Positions 14,237 to 27,785 of a stretch of DNA of 64,000 bases are shown piece after piece. How positions within the stretch are numbered: the stretch's first letter is position 1; the number at the start of each line of letters is the position of its first letter. The DNA is from Brienomyrus brachyistius (lineage: Eukaryota; Chordata; Actinopteri; Osteoglossiformes; Mormyridae). The stretch lies in NCBI RefSeq assembly GCF_023856365.1, contig NC_064550.1, positions 21,205,629 to 21,269,628 on the forward strand. Direction: 5' to 3'. A program made the translations under genes and the position numbers. Below the pieces are notes generated by a model that saw only the letters and a list, made by a program, of their open reading frames with translations, ran no database searches and was not told the origin of the DNA.

Positions 14237-17027
14237 CAAATTCATGGGTCCACCTTCGGTGAGCTCCGACATTAATTGGATGGTGCTCTGTCCCCATGTA
14301 GCTGCGATCTAGCTAATTTATGTCCCTCGATCAAAAAAAAAAAAGATTTATCATTTATCACATGTGGTGGAACGATATTGCCAGTGATTCCTTAATGTCA
14401 ACAGCAAGCACAAACATTTGCGAATATGAATCAGCAGCCACGTTTAAGATGGCCCGGGATTCGTTGCTGTTATTTCAGCTCCTGCAGAGAACTTGCTTCC
14501 ACAGGAGCCACGAGTGCTCCCAGCATGGCCCAGTTGGTGGATTGATTTCCAGTCTCAGGCTAGGAACTTTATGGAAGGCTGCAATGAAATTAAATTATTA
14601 GGACGGCACCACAAGTTCATAACCTTGATGTGAGTAGGTGCGTTTGAAGGCATCTGATATAATATATCATACTCTTCTATAGCCATGGTTCTACAAGCAA
14701 CAAAATCTTAATAATGAATAATACATATCAATAGAAAAATATAATTTTTAATGCAAGAGTCCACTAGTCATTGTATAACCTTGGTCAAGATTTTATCTGA
14801 AAGGGAAATTTTTATTCCTGTTAGGATTTTTATTGTAGTTTTTAAATTAATCATTTGGACCGAACTATAAATTTTTCTAAAGGGGGGAGGGGTTACTTTC
14901 TCTACTGTAAAACATTCAAGGTCCTTCTGTTTAATGGCCAGACAACTGTCATCATTCGTCAGGCAACACACCAACTTAAAAGGTTGGAAGAGTCTTTTCA
15001 GACATCTTAAGGACACGTTGGTTGTTGGATAATTGGAGGTGGAGTGGAATTCGAAACAACGAAATGCAAGAATTTGCCACAGCAGGTGACATCAGAGGAG
15101 ATTAAGTACACAGAAATGTTGGCTGTTTCAGCAGATAGATTCACCTCCTTAGCTTCCGAGCTTATGACATGAAATCCATTCAAGTATCCCAATGAAAGGT
15201 TGTAAGATTTCACCGAAATCCCATTCCTCGACCTCTCCCGGCAACGTAGGCCTTTTGTGAACCTCCTAACTGGTAAAACAAAGGAAACAAGAATTCCTGC
15301 AGTTTTTATCAATCGCTGAGATCTTAATACCTTTGTAAGCACAGCCTTAAATCTAAAGCTGTTTGTTTAATATTGACTCTGCTCTGTAATCCGTTCTCAA
15401 ATTATGCCAGCGCTTGTTCAATTGAGACATCACTGATTTGCCCTCCCCCTCCCACGCAACCCCGGTTAAATCCCGCCCCCTCAGCTTTGATGTGGCGATG
15501 CATGGGAATGGGATTGGGTTTTAAATTGAATTACGGCGACATCCCGTGCGCCAGAACAGCAGGTGTACGGCAGAGTCCGCGTGGACACCCTTGATCGGTG
15601 ACAGCTCTGAGGGCTCCTTGGTTTGGGTGTGGGGGGTGTTAGTGACATGGCCTACATTGCACCAGTCTGAGCCTTTGAGTTGCGAATTTAAAAATAGAAA
15701 AGTGAGCAGTACTAACTGGAAATCTGAGAGTATATCAGCTAGTGTGCATAAGTTGTGGGTGCTCTCCGCACAACCTAAGGGAAGCTCCTACTCATCCGAC
15801 AATAGAGAAAAGGGAGTTCTTTAATATTGCATTATGTTTGTTTTATTAATTGTTATTCTAAGTGCCCGTGACACATCCCTGTGTTCAGAGCACCTCACAC
15901 ATGCCGAACGTCTAACAGAATAAGGCACTGAACAGGCAGGGAAGTAATTCTGCAGGAGCGATCCAGCAGCACCCTGAGCTCTGCGTGATTAATCTGCGAT
16001 GCCCCTCTGTGTGAGAACTTCTGCTCCAGGCCCTTTTGATGTAACAGCAGTTTTTTTGTTTTTGATGGAGGCAATAAAAATGTCAGGATAATTAAGAATA
16101 ATCTTTTCATATTTGATGTTGTTGTTTCTCCGGGAGCCTGAGTTGTTCTGCGTACATTCTCCAACAATAATTTACCGACGAACAGTGGCGGTAATGAAGT
16201 GTGCCATATCTGGCGGTGTTGCCCATCGTATACGCCAATCAGAACGTACCGTCTTGAGGTTACGGCCGGATTGGGCCCTGGAGTACGACCTGTTAACATC
16301 CTACGTTCTTCGGCATGGAATTGAATCTGAATAGCACTAATTTATAGCTGTTTTTTTTTTTTCTTTTTCCAGTTTTATTTTATTGAAACAACACTGCGGA
16401 TTCTGTGAAAAGCCTAATAACCTTTTCCTCGTGATCATCCCCATTGTAGCTGAATGTCAGCGACTTCATTTAAATGCAGTGCTTTAAATAACGGCTGGAA
16501 ATTAATATCTCATGCCTGAACCACTGTTCTTATAATGCTCTGTTAGCACCAGTCACTCTTAGCTTCTCTTTTACAGAGCCTGCATTCTAACGATTTCTGA
16601 GATGAAAGCTTATTTAGAGTTTTTTTTTTTTCCTTTAAAAATCGCAGCCTCACCTTTCCAGAGGAAAGACTTTCTCTTAGCCTGGTGTACAGTAAGGGGT
16701 GTTAGAAATGGCCCGGCCATGATGAATGGCGGCAGCCGTGGGAACGACTGGCCCATTTTCGTCCCAGTTACGCTGGACTCTGAGTATCAGAGGCCTTTGA
16801 AAGAGCCCAAACCCTTCGGGAGGATTCTGTGTAGTCCCTAAAGGCTCCTTCACGGGTTGAGATGTTACCAAAGCATGCAATGTCTTCTGGGGCTTTACAG
16901 GAAAGAATGTTTTGCTTTTTATCATGGACATCAAGGTAAGAGGATTGCTATTAGTTCCGTGACATCATGCAGGATGTTTTTGTACGAAAATTAAATGAAA
17001 GCAGGGTATCTCTTTGTATTCCCTCTG

Positions 17028-17195
17028 CTCAAGAGAGTTTTATGTGCACAAAAACATTCTGAGGGCAGTAAGAAAAATGATTGGTTCAGACCATTCAGAT
17101 CTTGTTCTGATGTAATCTGATTGGTTATCCCTCTGAACCAATCATTTTTCGTTCTGCCCTCAAAACATTTTTGTGTGAGTAAAACTCCCACAAGC
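17028..17195. mobile_element. Palindromic MITE
   Basis: Two arms of about 63 bp form an imperfect inverted repeat around a 41-bp centre. The left arm ends in aaaaatgattggttcaga at 17090 and the right arm starts with tctgaaccaatcattttt at 17132. The similarity continues outward through gagggcag and gagtttta. Such a fold-back structure without coding sequence is typical of MITEs. No clear target duplication was found, so the outer ends are approximate. Confidence 0.8.
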
Positions 17196-17995
17196 ATCCC
17201 CCCTCCCCCGTTTTTTTGTGGTTCAACACACCTGAACCTCTTGGCTTGAATCTGATACATGCACATTCATTGTGTTAATCGAATCTGAGTTTTGTTCATC
17301 ACCTTCCTTTGTTTCAGGAACACACAGTAATAGATTCATCCGGATCTAGTGAGACCTTTCTGCAGTTGATTAATAGTGACTGAAACTTTGTAGTAAGATC
17401 TGGCCAGACCGCTTCAGAATTTGAAACGTGGTTTAATTTTGAAATCTCCCCGTAAATGAATTCCCCAGGTCTGCCTTGCCACAGCAATTTTCTTCTCTGT
17501 ACATTGCCAGTTAGAACAGGAACAGGGGGAGGGGGGAAACCGATAGTGGGTCTTTTTCTAAGGAATCTTTGATTCTGCCACAGGCCCTCCCCGCTCCCAC
17601 TCCATTCCTTGTTGTAAGTGGTGATTGCCCAGAGATTTATCCGAGGTGTCCTCACGTTCCGTATTGCAGTCATCGCCATCGCTGTTCAATCAGACGTGAC
17701 AGTCTGATGGTGCGACGGCAGTATTCATTACAATATCCATAAAGCAGACTTGTTTTCTGCCGCGTGCATTCTTCAAAGAGGTGCATTTTTACGATTTATG
17801 ACGAACAAGTGGACTCTTAAAACGAATCTGATTTCATTTTATGAAACACGTTAGTTTTTACCCTCCCCTCATTTTCCTTTTCGACTTCCACTGTTTATCC
17901 TTCCATACAGGAATGCACAATTATGGCTGACTGCGTCAGTTGTTCTTGTTCATGCAATCTCTGCAGATTTAATTACACGCTTTCTGGACACTGAT

Positions 17996-18050
17996 AAAAA
18001 AAAAAAAGAGAGAGAGAGAGAGAGAGAACGAGAGATGGTGAAAGAGAGAG
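17996..18050 (+). repeat. A tract followed by (GA)n
   Basis: A short A run, then about ten GA dinucleotides to 18027, then a degenerate GA-rich stretch. It is a simple purine tract with no other signal. Confidence 0.85.
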
Positions 18051-21000
18051 AGGTTGAGACAGATCGGTCCCCTGAGTCATGTATTTATGTTGGGAAAATC
18101 AGTTCAGTGGAGTGTTTCCGTAACGGCACCATACTGTATAATGATCTGCAATGACCTCCCAAATGAGAGGATTAGACAGAGGCTGTCTGGAGCAGGAATA
18201 ATGGGCCCTTGGCTCAGTTGGGTTCTCTCTGCAGTCAAGCGGCTGACGCTGCACTATCGGGCTCTGGGAGAACCAGCAGCATGGGTCACCTGCGTCTTTT
18301 CCTTTCCGTATGCCACGTCCGCCCCAGCAATTGGGATGCTAGCCAGTGGTTGTGGATGATGCTTGCTATTGCGATACAGTCTCACCAGTCATCCATTTCT
18401 ACTTGTACTTTCATCTTTTATTCTCTTTATTGTCTCTTGTATTTTTGTCTTGATTGCATATTTAATTAGTTGCATTTCTCACGTCAGCACATGCACCAAA
18501 ACAATGCACCTAGTACTTTTCGTGCTTGGCGAACAACGGAATTCTAATTTCAATTCTGATGTAATATCACACAGATTTGAAGCTCACCTACATGCTAATT
18601 TGATGCTTTAACCCATTATGAGAACCTTTTACTGTTTTATTTGTATTTATCAGGCTGATTGGGAACAAGTGGTTGAAATTTAGCTAAAGAAGTGGCCGTT
18701 TGCTATCGGAACGAGTAGCAGAAATGTAGCTAATGGTACATTTGTTAGCCGTAGGAATGATTAGTTTATCTAATGGAATCATCGTTTGTTAAGGGGCTGA
18801 AAGAATTGCACAGTGCCAAGCATTCACTCATTGGCATTTCTTCAGCTTGTTAGAATGGTCATTTTGAGTCTCACAGCTACCTACTGTTTTGCTAACTATA
18901 GCCAATGACTCTCTGTATGCTGAATTAAAATCCCTGGTCTGTGCAATTCCATAATGATATTGCAAGAACAAATATCATGTATTATTCCATTAAGGTACAT
19001 CTTGTTAGTTGGTTGCTTTGTGTGTGCTGGAGAAAAGTTTTAATAATAAAAAATAATGGTAATCTCAAAGATCTGAATGTCCGGGATCCTCAGAACCATT
19101 CCATTCAAAGGCCAAGGTAGAGCAAATAACTGGACAATCTGTGGCGTCTATAAGCCAAAGTGGATTAAAATGTTTAATATCTGTCGCCGGACACAATTAG
19201 CTGCCTGTGCAGCTGAAAACCTGTGGAGCAGTCGATGCTGAAGAGATCCACTGAAGAGATCCACTGGTGAGATCACTGGATGCAGACGACGTTTAATCTC
19301 TGCTGGAGAAGAAGGTTGTTCAGATAGAGTCATAACCCAAGCAATACCATGAAAAGGATCCTAGTTTAAAACTAATGCAACTGGCTACCGCCCATATGGG
19401 TGGAATACATGGTTCTTTCACATAACTGGGGTTGTTTTTATCGTTTTGCATGGTCAACACGTCCAGGTGGCATTTGGATTGATTTTTTAAAATTATTATT
19501 ATTTTAGTGCAGCTGGAGAATTTACCAGAGCAGTTCAGGTTCAGTTCCTGGTACAAAAGCAGGAATCACGGGGTCAGAAATGGACTGGATCCAGCTCTGT
19601 TTATTTACCTGGTATGCAGCCTGTTCTCTATACATCTGTTTGAGCCCCAGATGCATGCATTTAAAGAAAATCTGAAAGGTCTTTCGTTGTTCGAAGGCTG
19701 CCATTAAAGTCAACTCCCAACCCGCCCAAAACTTTCTCCAATATCAATCTGTCTCTTTTAATTCAGCATGGTCCATTCGGTGTCGTGACACTCGAAATCT
19801 GCTGGTAAATATTGCATCAGCTTCTAGCTCAGTTCTCCCTTTTTTTAATGAATGGGGTTTTAAGAAATGAACCCAGACAGCAAAGTAGTACTTCTTGTGG
19901 AGTCTCGAGGAGTATGAATCGTCTCTGAATCAATTTGGTTTGTCCGGCAGCTCTCCAGTATGAATTTGAGTTCCTGCCTGCAGCCTTGTCTCTTCTGCCT
20001 TTCTGCACATACCTGCATTACTGACCCTTTTATTGAGAATAATGGTAAAGAATTTTAACTCAGCCTTCAAGAGCAGTACAGGAAATGTAAAATGAATGGA
20101 AGCTATTTTTTTTTTAACTGAAGGGCAGTACTTTAAAAAACAAACTATTTTTTTTGTCACTGGCAAACAAGATACCACTTCAAATACATTTACAAGCCAT
20201 TTACTAATGTATGATTTTTAAAAATCTGTCTTATGACGTTAAAATACTTTGTGTTGTCTTTAGTCTGGAGTGCATGCGGTACCTTTGTTTGAAATCCATC
20301 AAGTACTAAATAAGATTAAGTAATAATTGGAGGTAAATATTTAATAGCATTGCAACTTCAAGGTCACCTGGCATGTTATTGAAAATACAGTTCAATAGCG
20401 ATCCTTCAAGGTGAACATTTTAGAAAATGGCTTACCAAGTTAAATAAATAAAGTTGTCCGTATCTCAGAATGTACTTGTGCAAAGCTCGATGTTTAGACA
20501 AGGGCTACTGATGAAGCCAGAATTGATTTAGCCGATCCTGTTGCCGTGGCGTGAGACAATTGCGAGAGAGCCACCATGCCGTCTCATTGGTGAAGAGCAG
20601 AATTTCAAAATCCCCTACGAATGACCTTAAGCTGGCCCTTAAAAACATGTTATTTGAAATACATAAACTAGGTTTGGCTGGTATTATGGTAACAACATGA
20701 TTTCAGTATTTTGGGATTTAAAAAAAATTATTCAGCAAAATATATTTTATCGGCAAGATTTCAAAATACAGGAATAGCATTACTTTTGAAAATGCCATCA
20801 GAATTCTGCGGTATAACGTATGTACAGTATCACTGTATGAAAAATTAGCCTAAACATTAGAGGAGAAAGTGATGCAAAGTTATTTCACGGAAATCGTTTA
20901 AAATTCTTGATTTGATTAAGTGCTGTTGAATCTCAGAAGCATAATAATAATTCCAGATTATTGACATATTGGGCCGTCAGCAATAGTTTTATGGGGATAT

Positions 21001-21672
21001 ACCGTTTTGCCTACTGCTTAGAAGCAGTTTTTCCCGTATTTTATTGGAGATGCTGGATGCAAAAATCCCAACTGCTTCCCAACTGGTTTGTTGTTATCCA
21101 AATTAATTAGGGGCAGCTGGGGGTATTTGTAGGAGTATCTTGGATGGGATTTCTGGTGAGTAAACCTTGGCAGTCTTGACCAAACTTTTTAGATTAAACT
21201 GTTGACTTCAGTTTGAGCATGGCATTCGGTGTCTTAGCGTGAAAACAGAAGTCTCACTTGCATAATGTGTGTCAGTCACAAACACGTCTGTGGTGGGTTG
21301 GTATCCAACCAAGAGCTCCAGTCGTGACCTAATTGTTCATGGGAACCAATACCAGTTTAATTTTTTTTTCTGAACTCCTGCCTGTAAAGTGATTTTCCAT
21401 CTCTGGCACTCTGCCCACACACTTTCTGCACATTCTTTGACTTCTCATATATTGTTAATTTGCACATAAACATGTACACTAAATGTATAACAATATTTAT
21501 TTGGGAATCTGGTTTTAGGTTTAAGCTTCTTCACCTAGCTAGACTTCTACACATTTCCCATTTTCTAAATATCAATTTGCTGACTATAATCTGTACATTT
21601 GAAGTATAACTTATACTTGCATCTATTTTATTTAATTCACTTTTTATAATGACATGTATTATATTTCTTTTC

Positions 21673-21697
21673 TTTTTTTTTTTTTTTTTTTTTTTTT
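21673..21697 (+). repeat. T homopolymer (25 bp)
   Basis: An uninterrupted T run in AT-rich sequence; no retroelement body recognised nearby. Confidence 0.9.
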
Positions 21698-23701
21698 ACA
21701 ATTTAATTTATTTTAAATGCTGTTTGTGAATCTAGGCACCGATACTGGCAAGAAATTATCCTGGGAGTTTTCCTGGCTAATAAAGTGAATTCTGCTCCTG
21801 ATTCTAGAAGGTTCCGAGTCGTTAATGACAGGTGAATTTTTAATTTTTTTTCCCTAATGTGGTGTGTCTTTCAGCTTTTCCATTAGTATGGCCGCAGTGC
21901 CCCTAGGTGTTCGGTGTGACGCTGATCTTGTTCCACAAAGGACGGAGTCTCGCCCCCTCCCCCCCCCCGGCCTATCTGTAAAGCCGACACGGATATTTAA
22001 CAGTAGACCAGCCTTTGATAAATATTCCAGTGGAGGATTTTCTAAAAACCAGCCCCAGCAGGTTTAGGAGGAAGAGAGATTATAAACGGTGCTATAGCCT
22101 GGGTACATCATGAGAGTTAGTGTTGCCTTCCGATTTCGGATAACGTGGCGGTTTTCGGGAGTCTGCCTTGATTGCGGCACCAGATGAAATAGGTTTTGGG
22201 ACACTGATTTCACTGGACATGGTCAAGTTCCCTAAGTGCCTTCATTGATCTGGCTATTTATTCCTCTTTAAACAGTTCCCTGTGTGTGATGGTGCAGGTG
22301 CTATAAATGCATCGGGTTCCTGTGTAATTATTAATTCGTATTGATATGACAGTACGATTAGCTTAACCTGGTGTCCTTGAATAATTTCATATATGCGGGA
22401 GTGATGATTAAAGTTGATCGTCATTTCTTTAGTATACTAGTGTTGAGTATTACGTGCAGTAATAGAATTTGGATTCGTTGGTGGGGTTTTTTTTTTTTGG
22501 TAATTTATGCGAAGAAACACTCATTGTTTAACGATCCAGAAAATAAGCAAATTATTGAAAATTTCAATGATTCGACTCTCGTGATGCGAGACACCTACCT
22601 CTTGATAGCCGTTAGCTATCAATTACCGGAAATCCATAGAACTCATGCAAAATTCATGTCGCTTTCCAGTGGTGACCTGCGAGTCAATTGGAGACGGGAT
22701 TTCTCTTTAATCGCAGGAGTGGTTTTGCAGCCCTTTTCCCGCATGTCCCGTGTTTTTGTGCATGCATGCTCTTCATCTGTATTCTTTACATCATTGTGTT
22801 TATGTGCGGAGGAGATGGGTGGTGGGGGGTGGTAGACATTCAGCAGAAGAGGTATGCTGCCCTACAAAGGCGAAACACAGTAACTACGTTGATATTGAAA
22901 CTGGGGAAAAGCGCTTGAGAGTTTTTGACTATACACTTATTTATTAGTCGGTAAATGATAGCATACTTACTCAAAACTGAGCATAGGTGAACTACTGTAA
23001 GATATTTTATCAGGTTAAACAGAGCCCTGATTTTGACCGTAACTCAGTTTTGCGGACATTTGCAGTTAGAGTGTTTTACCTTTGTGCAGCAGTATGGCAG
23101 GCAAAGATGGTCTGTGGCTTTTGTTTGTTGCCGTCGTATAGCACCGTGACCAGCCAGGTGCAGAAGGGTTAAACAGTTTGAATCCATGCTGTGTTGGAAA
23201 TTATAACCGGGGAAGCCAATCTCTGTGCTGTGGGTCCACCCTGTGCGCTCTGGCCTTTCCATCAAGCTCCCTTTGAGATAAAATGTGAATCTCTCCTCCT
23301 AACCTTTTAATTAAATGAAAGCACAGCGGGGTCACACGCACGCTCCGGTCCGAGTCCCTGCCAGCACCTCCCGCCCCGTTCCTCTCGGCCCCGCTGTCCG
23401 TGGATCCTTGCACAGCATACGCAAGTGCAGCCACACGCCTGTTCAACGGGCGATAACGCCCCGATCCCGGCCAAAAACAAGGGAAGGGGGGGTGGCTCTT
23501 TTTTTTTTTTTTAGTTTATGGAAAAGAAAACGCTTCGAAATTTCAGTCGGTGAACTGAAGCAGTCAGCTTTGTTGGCGTATACCGAGGGAGCAGTCTGTT
23601 CTGGCATCGTCCAGAGACATCTCAAGACTTTTACTGCTGCAAGATGCTGTGGTTCTTAATATTAATGATTAATTGGAATTTTATTTTTTTTCTGTTCTTT
23701 T

Positions 23702-23807
<106 letters not shown>

Positions 23808-26154
23808 GTCCCTTACTTTGTCAGAATGTGTATATGTATATTTTATAGTATGATGCTACTTTTGCCCTGGTATGGAAGATGGATGAATGCATATTAATTC
23901 ATGTCACTCCTGCTGTGGGTTACCGTGGCAGCAGGTCAGGCCTTTCCAGGCTCTACCGTGTTCTGGGAGATTCCCAGACTTTCCAGGCCAGCTGGGGGAG
24001 AGAGTCTGCCCCAGGGCCTCTGCCCGGCGGGACTCGCCAGGAACAGGTCCCTTGCGAGCCAGCCAGGTGGCATCCTTCTGAGATGCCCAGACCTCCTCTG
24101 CTGACTCCTCTTGATCCGGAGGAGCTACGGCTGTATGTTTGTGATCCCCCTGGATGTTCTCGCACTGCCATGGAGAGTGTGCTCGACCACCCTGTGCAGA
24201 AAGTTGAGATTGCCATCTCGTGCCTGCCAGCTCATTGTTTGGGTCACTACACATAGGCCATTGGTGGGATCGGGATGCAGACTGACCAATAAACTGCCGA
24301 CAGACTGCACTCGAACCTGCAAGCACTGGGCAGCCTCACGTTCCCTCATCAGTATCAGTTTTATTCCACAAAGTATGTTCACACACACATACACAGTGGC
24401 TGTCATACATAGTAGAGATACATACACAGGTAAGACAAGACCAGATAATAATCACATACTGTTCAGTTGATGTATACAATATGCATGTGTGGATGTTGGA
24501 AGCAGGTGATGTTGGAATAAATACTATATTGTTTAGATTGTATGTACGATGCGTGACTTATATACAAGATTCTGGGGCACTTAAACTCCATCAGGAACTC
24601 CCAGAAACCCTCACACAGCTGTCTACATCATCTTCATTTTCCCTCGTCTAAGAGACGAAGGTGGCCTTTTGAAGTACCGGTCCTTATACAAAATCACCGC
24701 AATCTTCCGTTTCTTTGGCTCATCATCATTACGGTGATTCCAGCAGCCTCTAAGGTTGTTGAACTACAGTATTTGTTCTGCTTATTTTAGATATAATTGT
24801 TTCTTGTTCGTTTAGGGTATGTTGCATAGGCTGTGTATAGTAAACAGTATAAATATTTATGCCTCGCAGGACATGGTAGGGATTTTTTTTTTCTTTCATT
24901 TTGTTTGTTTAGATGAGGTTGGATGAACAGCGTATCTGGTTTGTTCTGTGCTGCTGTGATTAATGAATTCAGATTGCCACCTGTTCCTTGCATCATTCTT
25001 ATAGCCTCGCAGAAGCCAACCCTTTATTTTGGATGTTCTTTCCCCACACCGCCGAAGTCGTACGGCTGCTTGAAAGGAAGAGGGGAGAGAAGGCGTGAAA
25101 GAACTAGGGAAGCAGGTAGAGTGAAAAGCAAACAGGGCGACGTTAACGCAAAGATAATGATTTTTCTTTTCAGGCTCAACCTACAGTAGGGCGGGAAAGA
25201 GAGAGGTTTTGTGTTGCGTCCATCCCCTGGGATTTGAGTCTATCATTGCAAATGCGCTGCTTGTTTACTTTGATAATGAAGGTGTAAGGAATATATAGTC
25301 TTCTTCTGTGCTTCTTATGATTTGAGAGCACGACGACTCGAGACAGCAGGAGTTTTTTTCCCCGGTTGTTAGACTGTTCAGAAAACAAAGGTAGACTGGC
25401 ATTTTCTGTTAATTCGCGTCAGCGTAACACCTGTCCAGTTGTTGATTTAAAGCATCATCAAATTCTTTTTGGTGAAATCATACGATATTGCATTCGGGGA
25501 GAGGGAAATCTGCGAGACTGTTTGGACAAACGAAAACAGAAAGTGTTGCGCGCAATTTATGTTCCATTATTGCGGTGAAAAATAAAGTGACGTTGATTAA
25601 TGTGGCGAAATCCCTCCTCGCTGCATAAGGAAACATTTCGTGTTTTAATTGCTCCAGATGGCCGGGCTCACTAGTGCTTTGTAAAACCCGTTTTTGTTTT
25701 CCAAAATTCTTCCATTGTGCATCATGCCAGATTGACCACCACCCCCCTTCCAGTTTGAGACCGTTATTGTTAGCGTGCCACTGGAAACATACAACATGCT
25801 AAATATACCCTGATATGCTGGGGGTGGGGGGGGGTGGCACATTGGTACATGGCCTTGTGTCTTTTATGGAAATGTAAAGCATAATTGAACCTGTCATTAT
25901 GCCTGTATGCTGATGAAATAGTACTGTTATTCTCTTTTATACCTTTCTTGGAAGTAGCCTCACTCCATGGGCATGGGGGTGAGTGGAAGGTGGTCTAGGT
26001 GGCTTACCATGACCCCCTGAAGGTCTGAAGGACCATGGCCACCTACAGAATACATCCAGATGAATGTTCTCCTGCCTGACGTTGACAGCTTGGCCATCCC
26101 TACCAAACTTGGAAAGAGGCATAAGCAATGTTGGGGGCAGAGGCGAGGAAATTT

Positions 26155-26312
26155 TAAGGTTGGGGCCATAATTCATACTGGGGCACCCGCCTATTCATTA
26201 GTCATGATATGTTTTGCATCGGTGAGTGACAGGGGAGGGGCCACTCCCAAGGCCAATCAGCTTTTTACTGTGGTCAGTGGCCCTGTAGCTCCGTCCCTGT
26301 ACACACCCCCTG
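26155..26312 (+). repeat. Dispersed CCAAT/GC-box repeat, copy 4
   Basis: Carries ggggccataattcatac, gttttgcatcggtgagtgac, aggccaatcagctttt and a mutated GC box (agctccgtccctgt). Similar upstream sequence (ttttaaggttgggg) suggests the full element extends further left. Confidence 0.82.
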
Positions 26313-26471
26313 GGTGGAGGTTTGCCAACAGGATTTTATGGTTGTGGGTAAAGTTAGGAATTTGTCTTTAGTTTTTGGGTGCATGACCGCCCCCTACAGA
26401 CCAGATGAGTGCCAGCAGGTTGCCAGCTCCCAGCATTTTGGCAGTCACTCGGGCTTTGTTGTATGACCATT

Positions 26472-26488
26472 CCCCCCCCCCCCCCCCC
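26472..26488 (+). repeat. C homopolymer (17 bp)
   Basis: An uninterrupted run of C in probable intron 1. Confidence 0.9.
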
Positions 26489-27359
26489 AGGAGGGTGTTA
26501 CATGTTCAGAAAGATTCCAGTTGGGGTAAGCGTCGGTGGTCGGGGTGGAGAGAGGAGGGGGGTAATCCGACAAGTATATGCCCTGTCTTTGAGGCACCAC
26601 AGTGAGGAGAGAGCAAGCAGAGCGGCGAGTCGCATCACCGGAGGCATCCCGGCTGGATTTTGCCTGTCAGGGTTCGCCTAATGGGCTGACGTCAGGAGCA
26701 TCTAATCACAGTGGCGCTGACACCGATAAATCCTCGCCTAATGTGCACCCTGACAAGATCCCAGAGTCGGGGCAGACGCCGCCGCAAGATCTCACCTTCT
26801 GGAGTGCATCCTGGCATGCACCGCCCAGACACACGCAACTCTGTCACCTCCCTACCTACCCACGGCGGGGAATAGATGGATGGGCCTATGCTTCTCTCCT
26901 GCATTTGGAGCGGCAGGATGGCAGCAACGGGCTTCTCGTTTGGCCCCATCATTGCTACTGAATGTAGTTCTAACTTCTTCTGCTTGAAATCAGCCACCTT
27001 CCGTTCTAGGTTTCCTTTTTTTTCCTTGTTGCTTCCCCCTCTCAGTGTTTATAGACATTGTGTTGGTAATCCTTTTTTAATGTTGCGCACATATCATGTC
27101 TAATTTAGACTGCCTACAGGCACGAATGCACAGATTTAATCAAAACAGGAATATGGTTACACCTCCACAATGGGAGTTCCCAAGGAGGAAGACATTTTTG
27201 GTCTTATTTAGCTCATTTCTTTTTAACGAGCCATGCAATCCCTCTGACCCAAGCAGCAACAGTAGCAGCAGCAGTGTGTTGCCCGTGGACGGGGCCTGAT
27301 GTAACAGAGGAGCATCCCAGAAGGGGAGGCGGTGCTGGGGCTCTGGTGGCGGCTACAGC

Positions 27360-27785
27360 AGGTGTAGTGGGCCTGGCGGGACTGGGCAGCCTAGTGGAGT
27401 TAGCAGAGTTAGCTAGATTAGCAGGTCCAGCAGGGACAGGCAGCCTGATGGGGCTTGTTGGTCTGGCAGGGTGGGTAGGCCTAGTGGGGCTAGTTGGCTG
27501 AGTGCTGTTCGGGCAGCCAGCTGGCCTAGCAGGATTATCTGGCCCAGTAGGCTTTGTTGGCCTGCCAGGGCTAGTCAGCCTAGCAGGGTTAGCGAAGCTA
27601 GCTGGACTAGCAGGATTAGCGGATCTAGCTGGCTTATCACGGTTAGTTATCCTGGCAGGGTTAGCGGGCCTAGTGGGGCTAGCTAGCCTAACAGGGTTAT
27701 TTGGCCTGACAGCATTAGCAGGCCTAGCAAGGTTAGCTAGCCTAGCAGGATTATTTGGCCTGATAGGGTTAGCACGGGCCAGCCA
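27360..27785 (+). repeat. Degenerate 9/18-bp minisatellite
   Basis: The stretch is built from variants of ggcctagca and gggttagct alternating as an imperfect 18-bp unit. In one + frame it translates as a monotonous Ala/Val-Gly-Leu pattern, which is a by-product of the repeat. Units diverge by substitution throughout, so the array looks old. It lies in the probable intron 1. Confidence 0.85.

Noticed and set aside
22371..22835. 154-codon open frame on the + strand
   Set aside because: It starts at a non-ATG codon in AT-rich sequence, has a T run inside and shows no known motif.
23879..24256. GC-rich open frame of 125 codons, with long frames on both strands
   Set aside because: Open frames on both strands point to composition. 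It may be an unidentified repeat, but I could not match it to a family.
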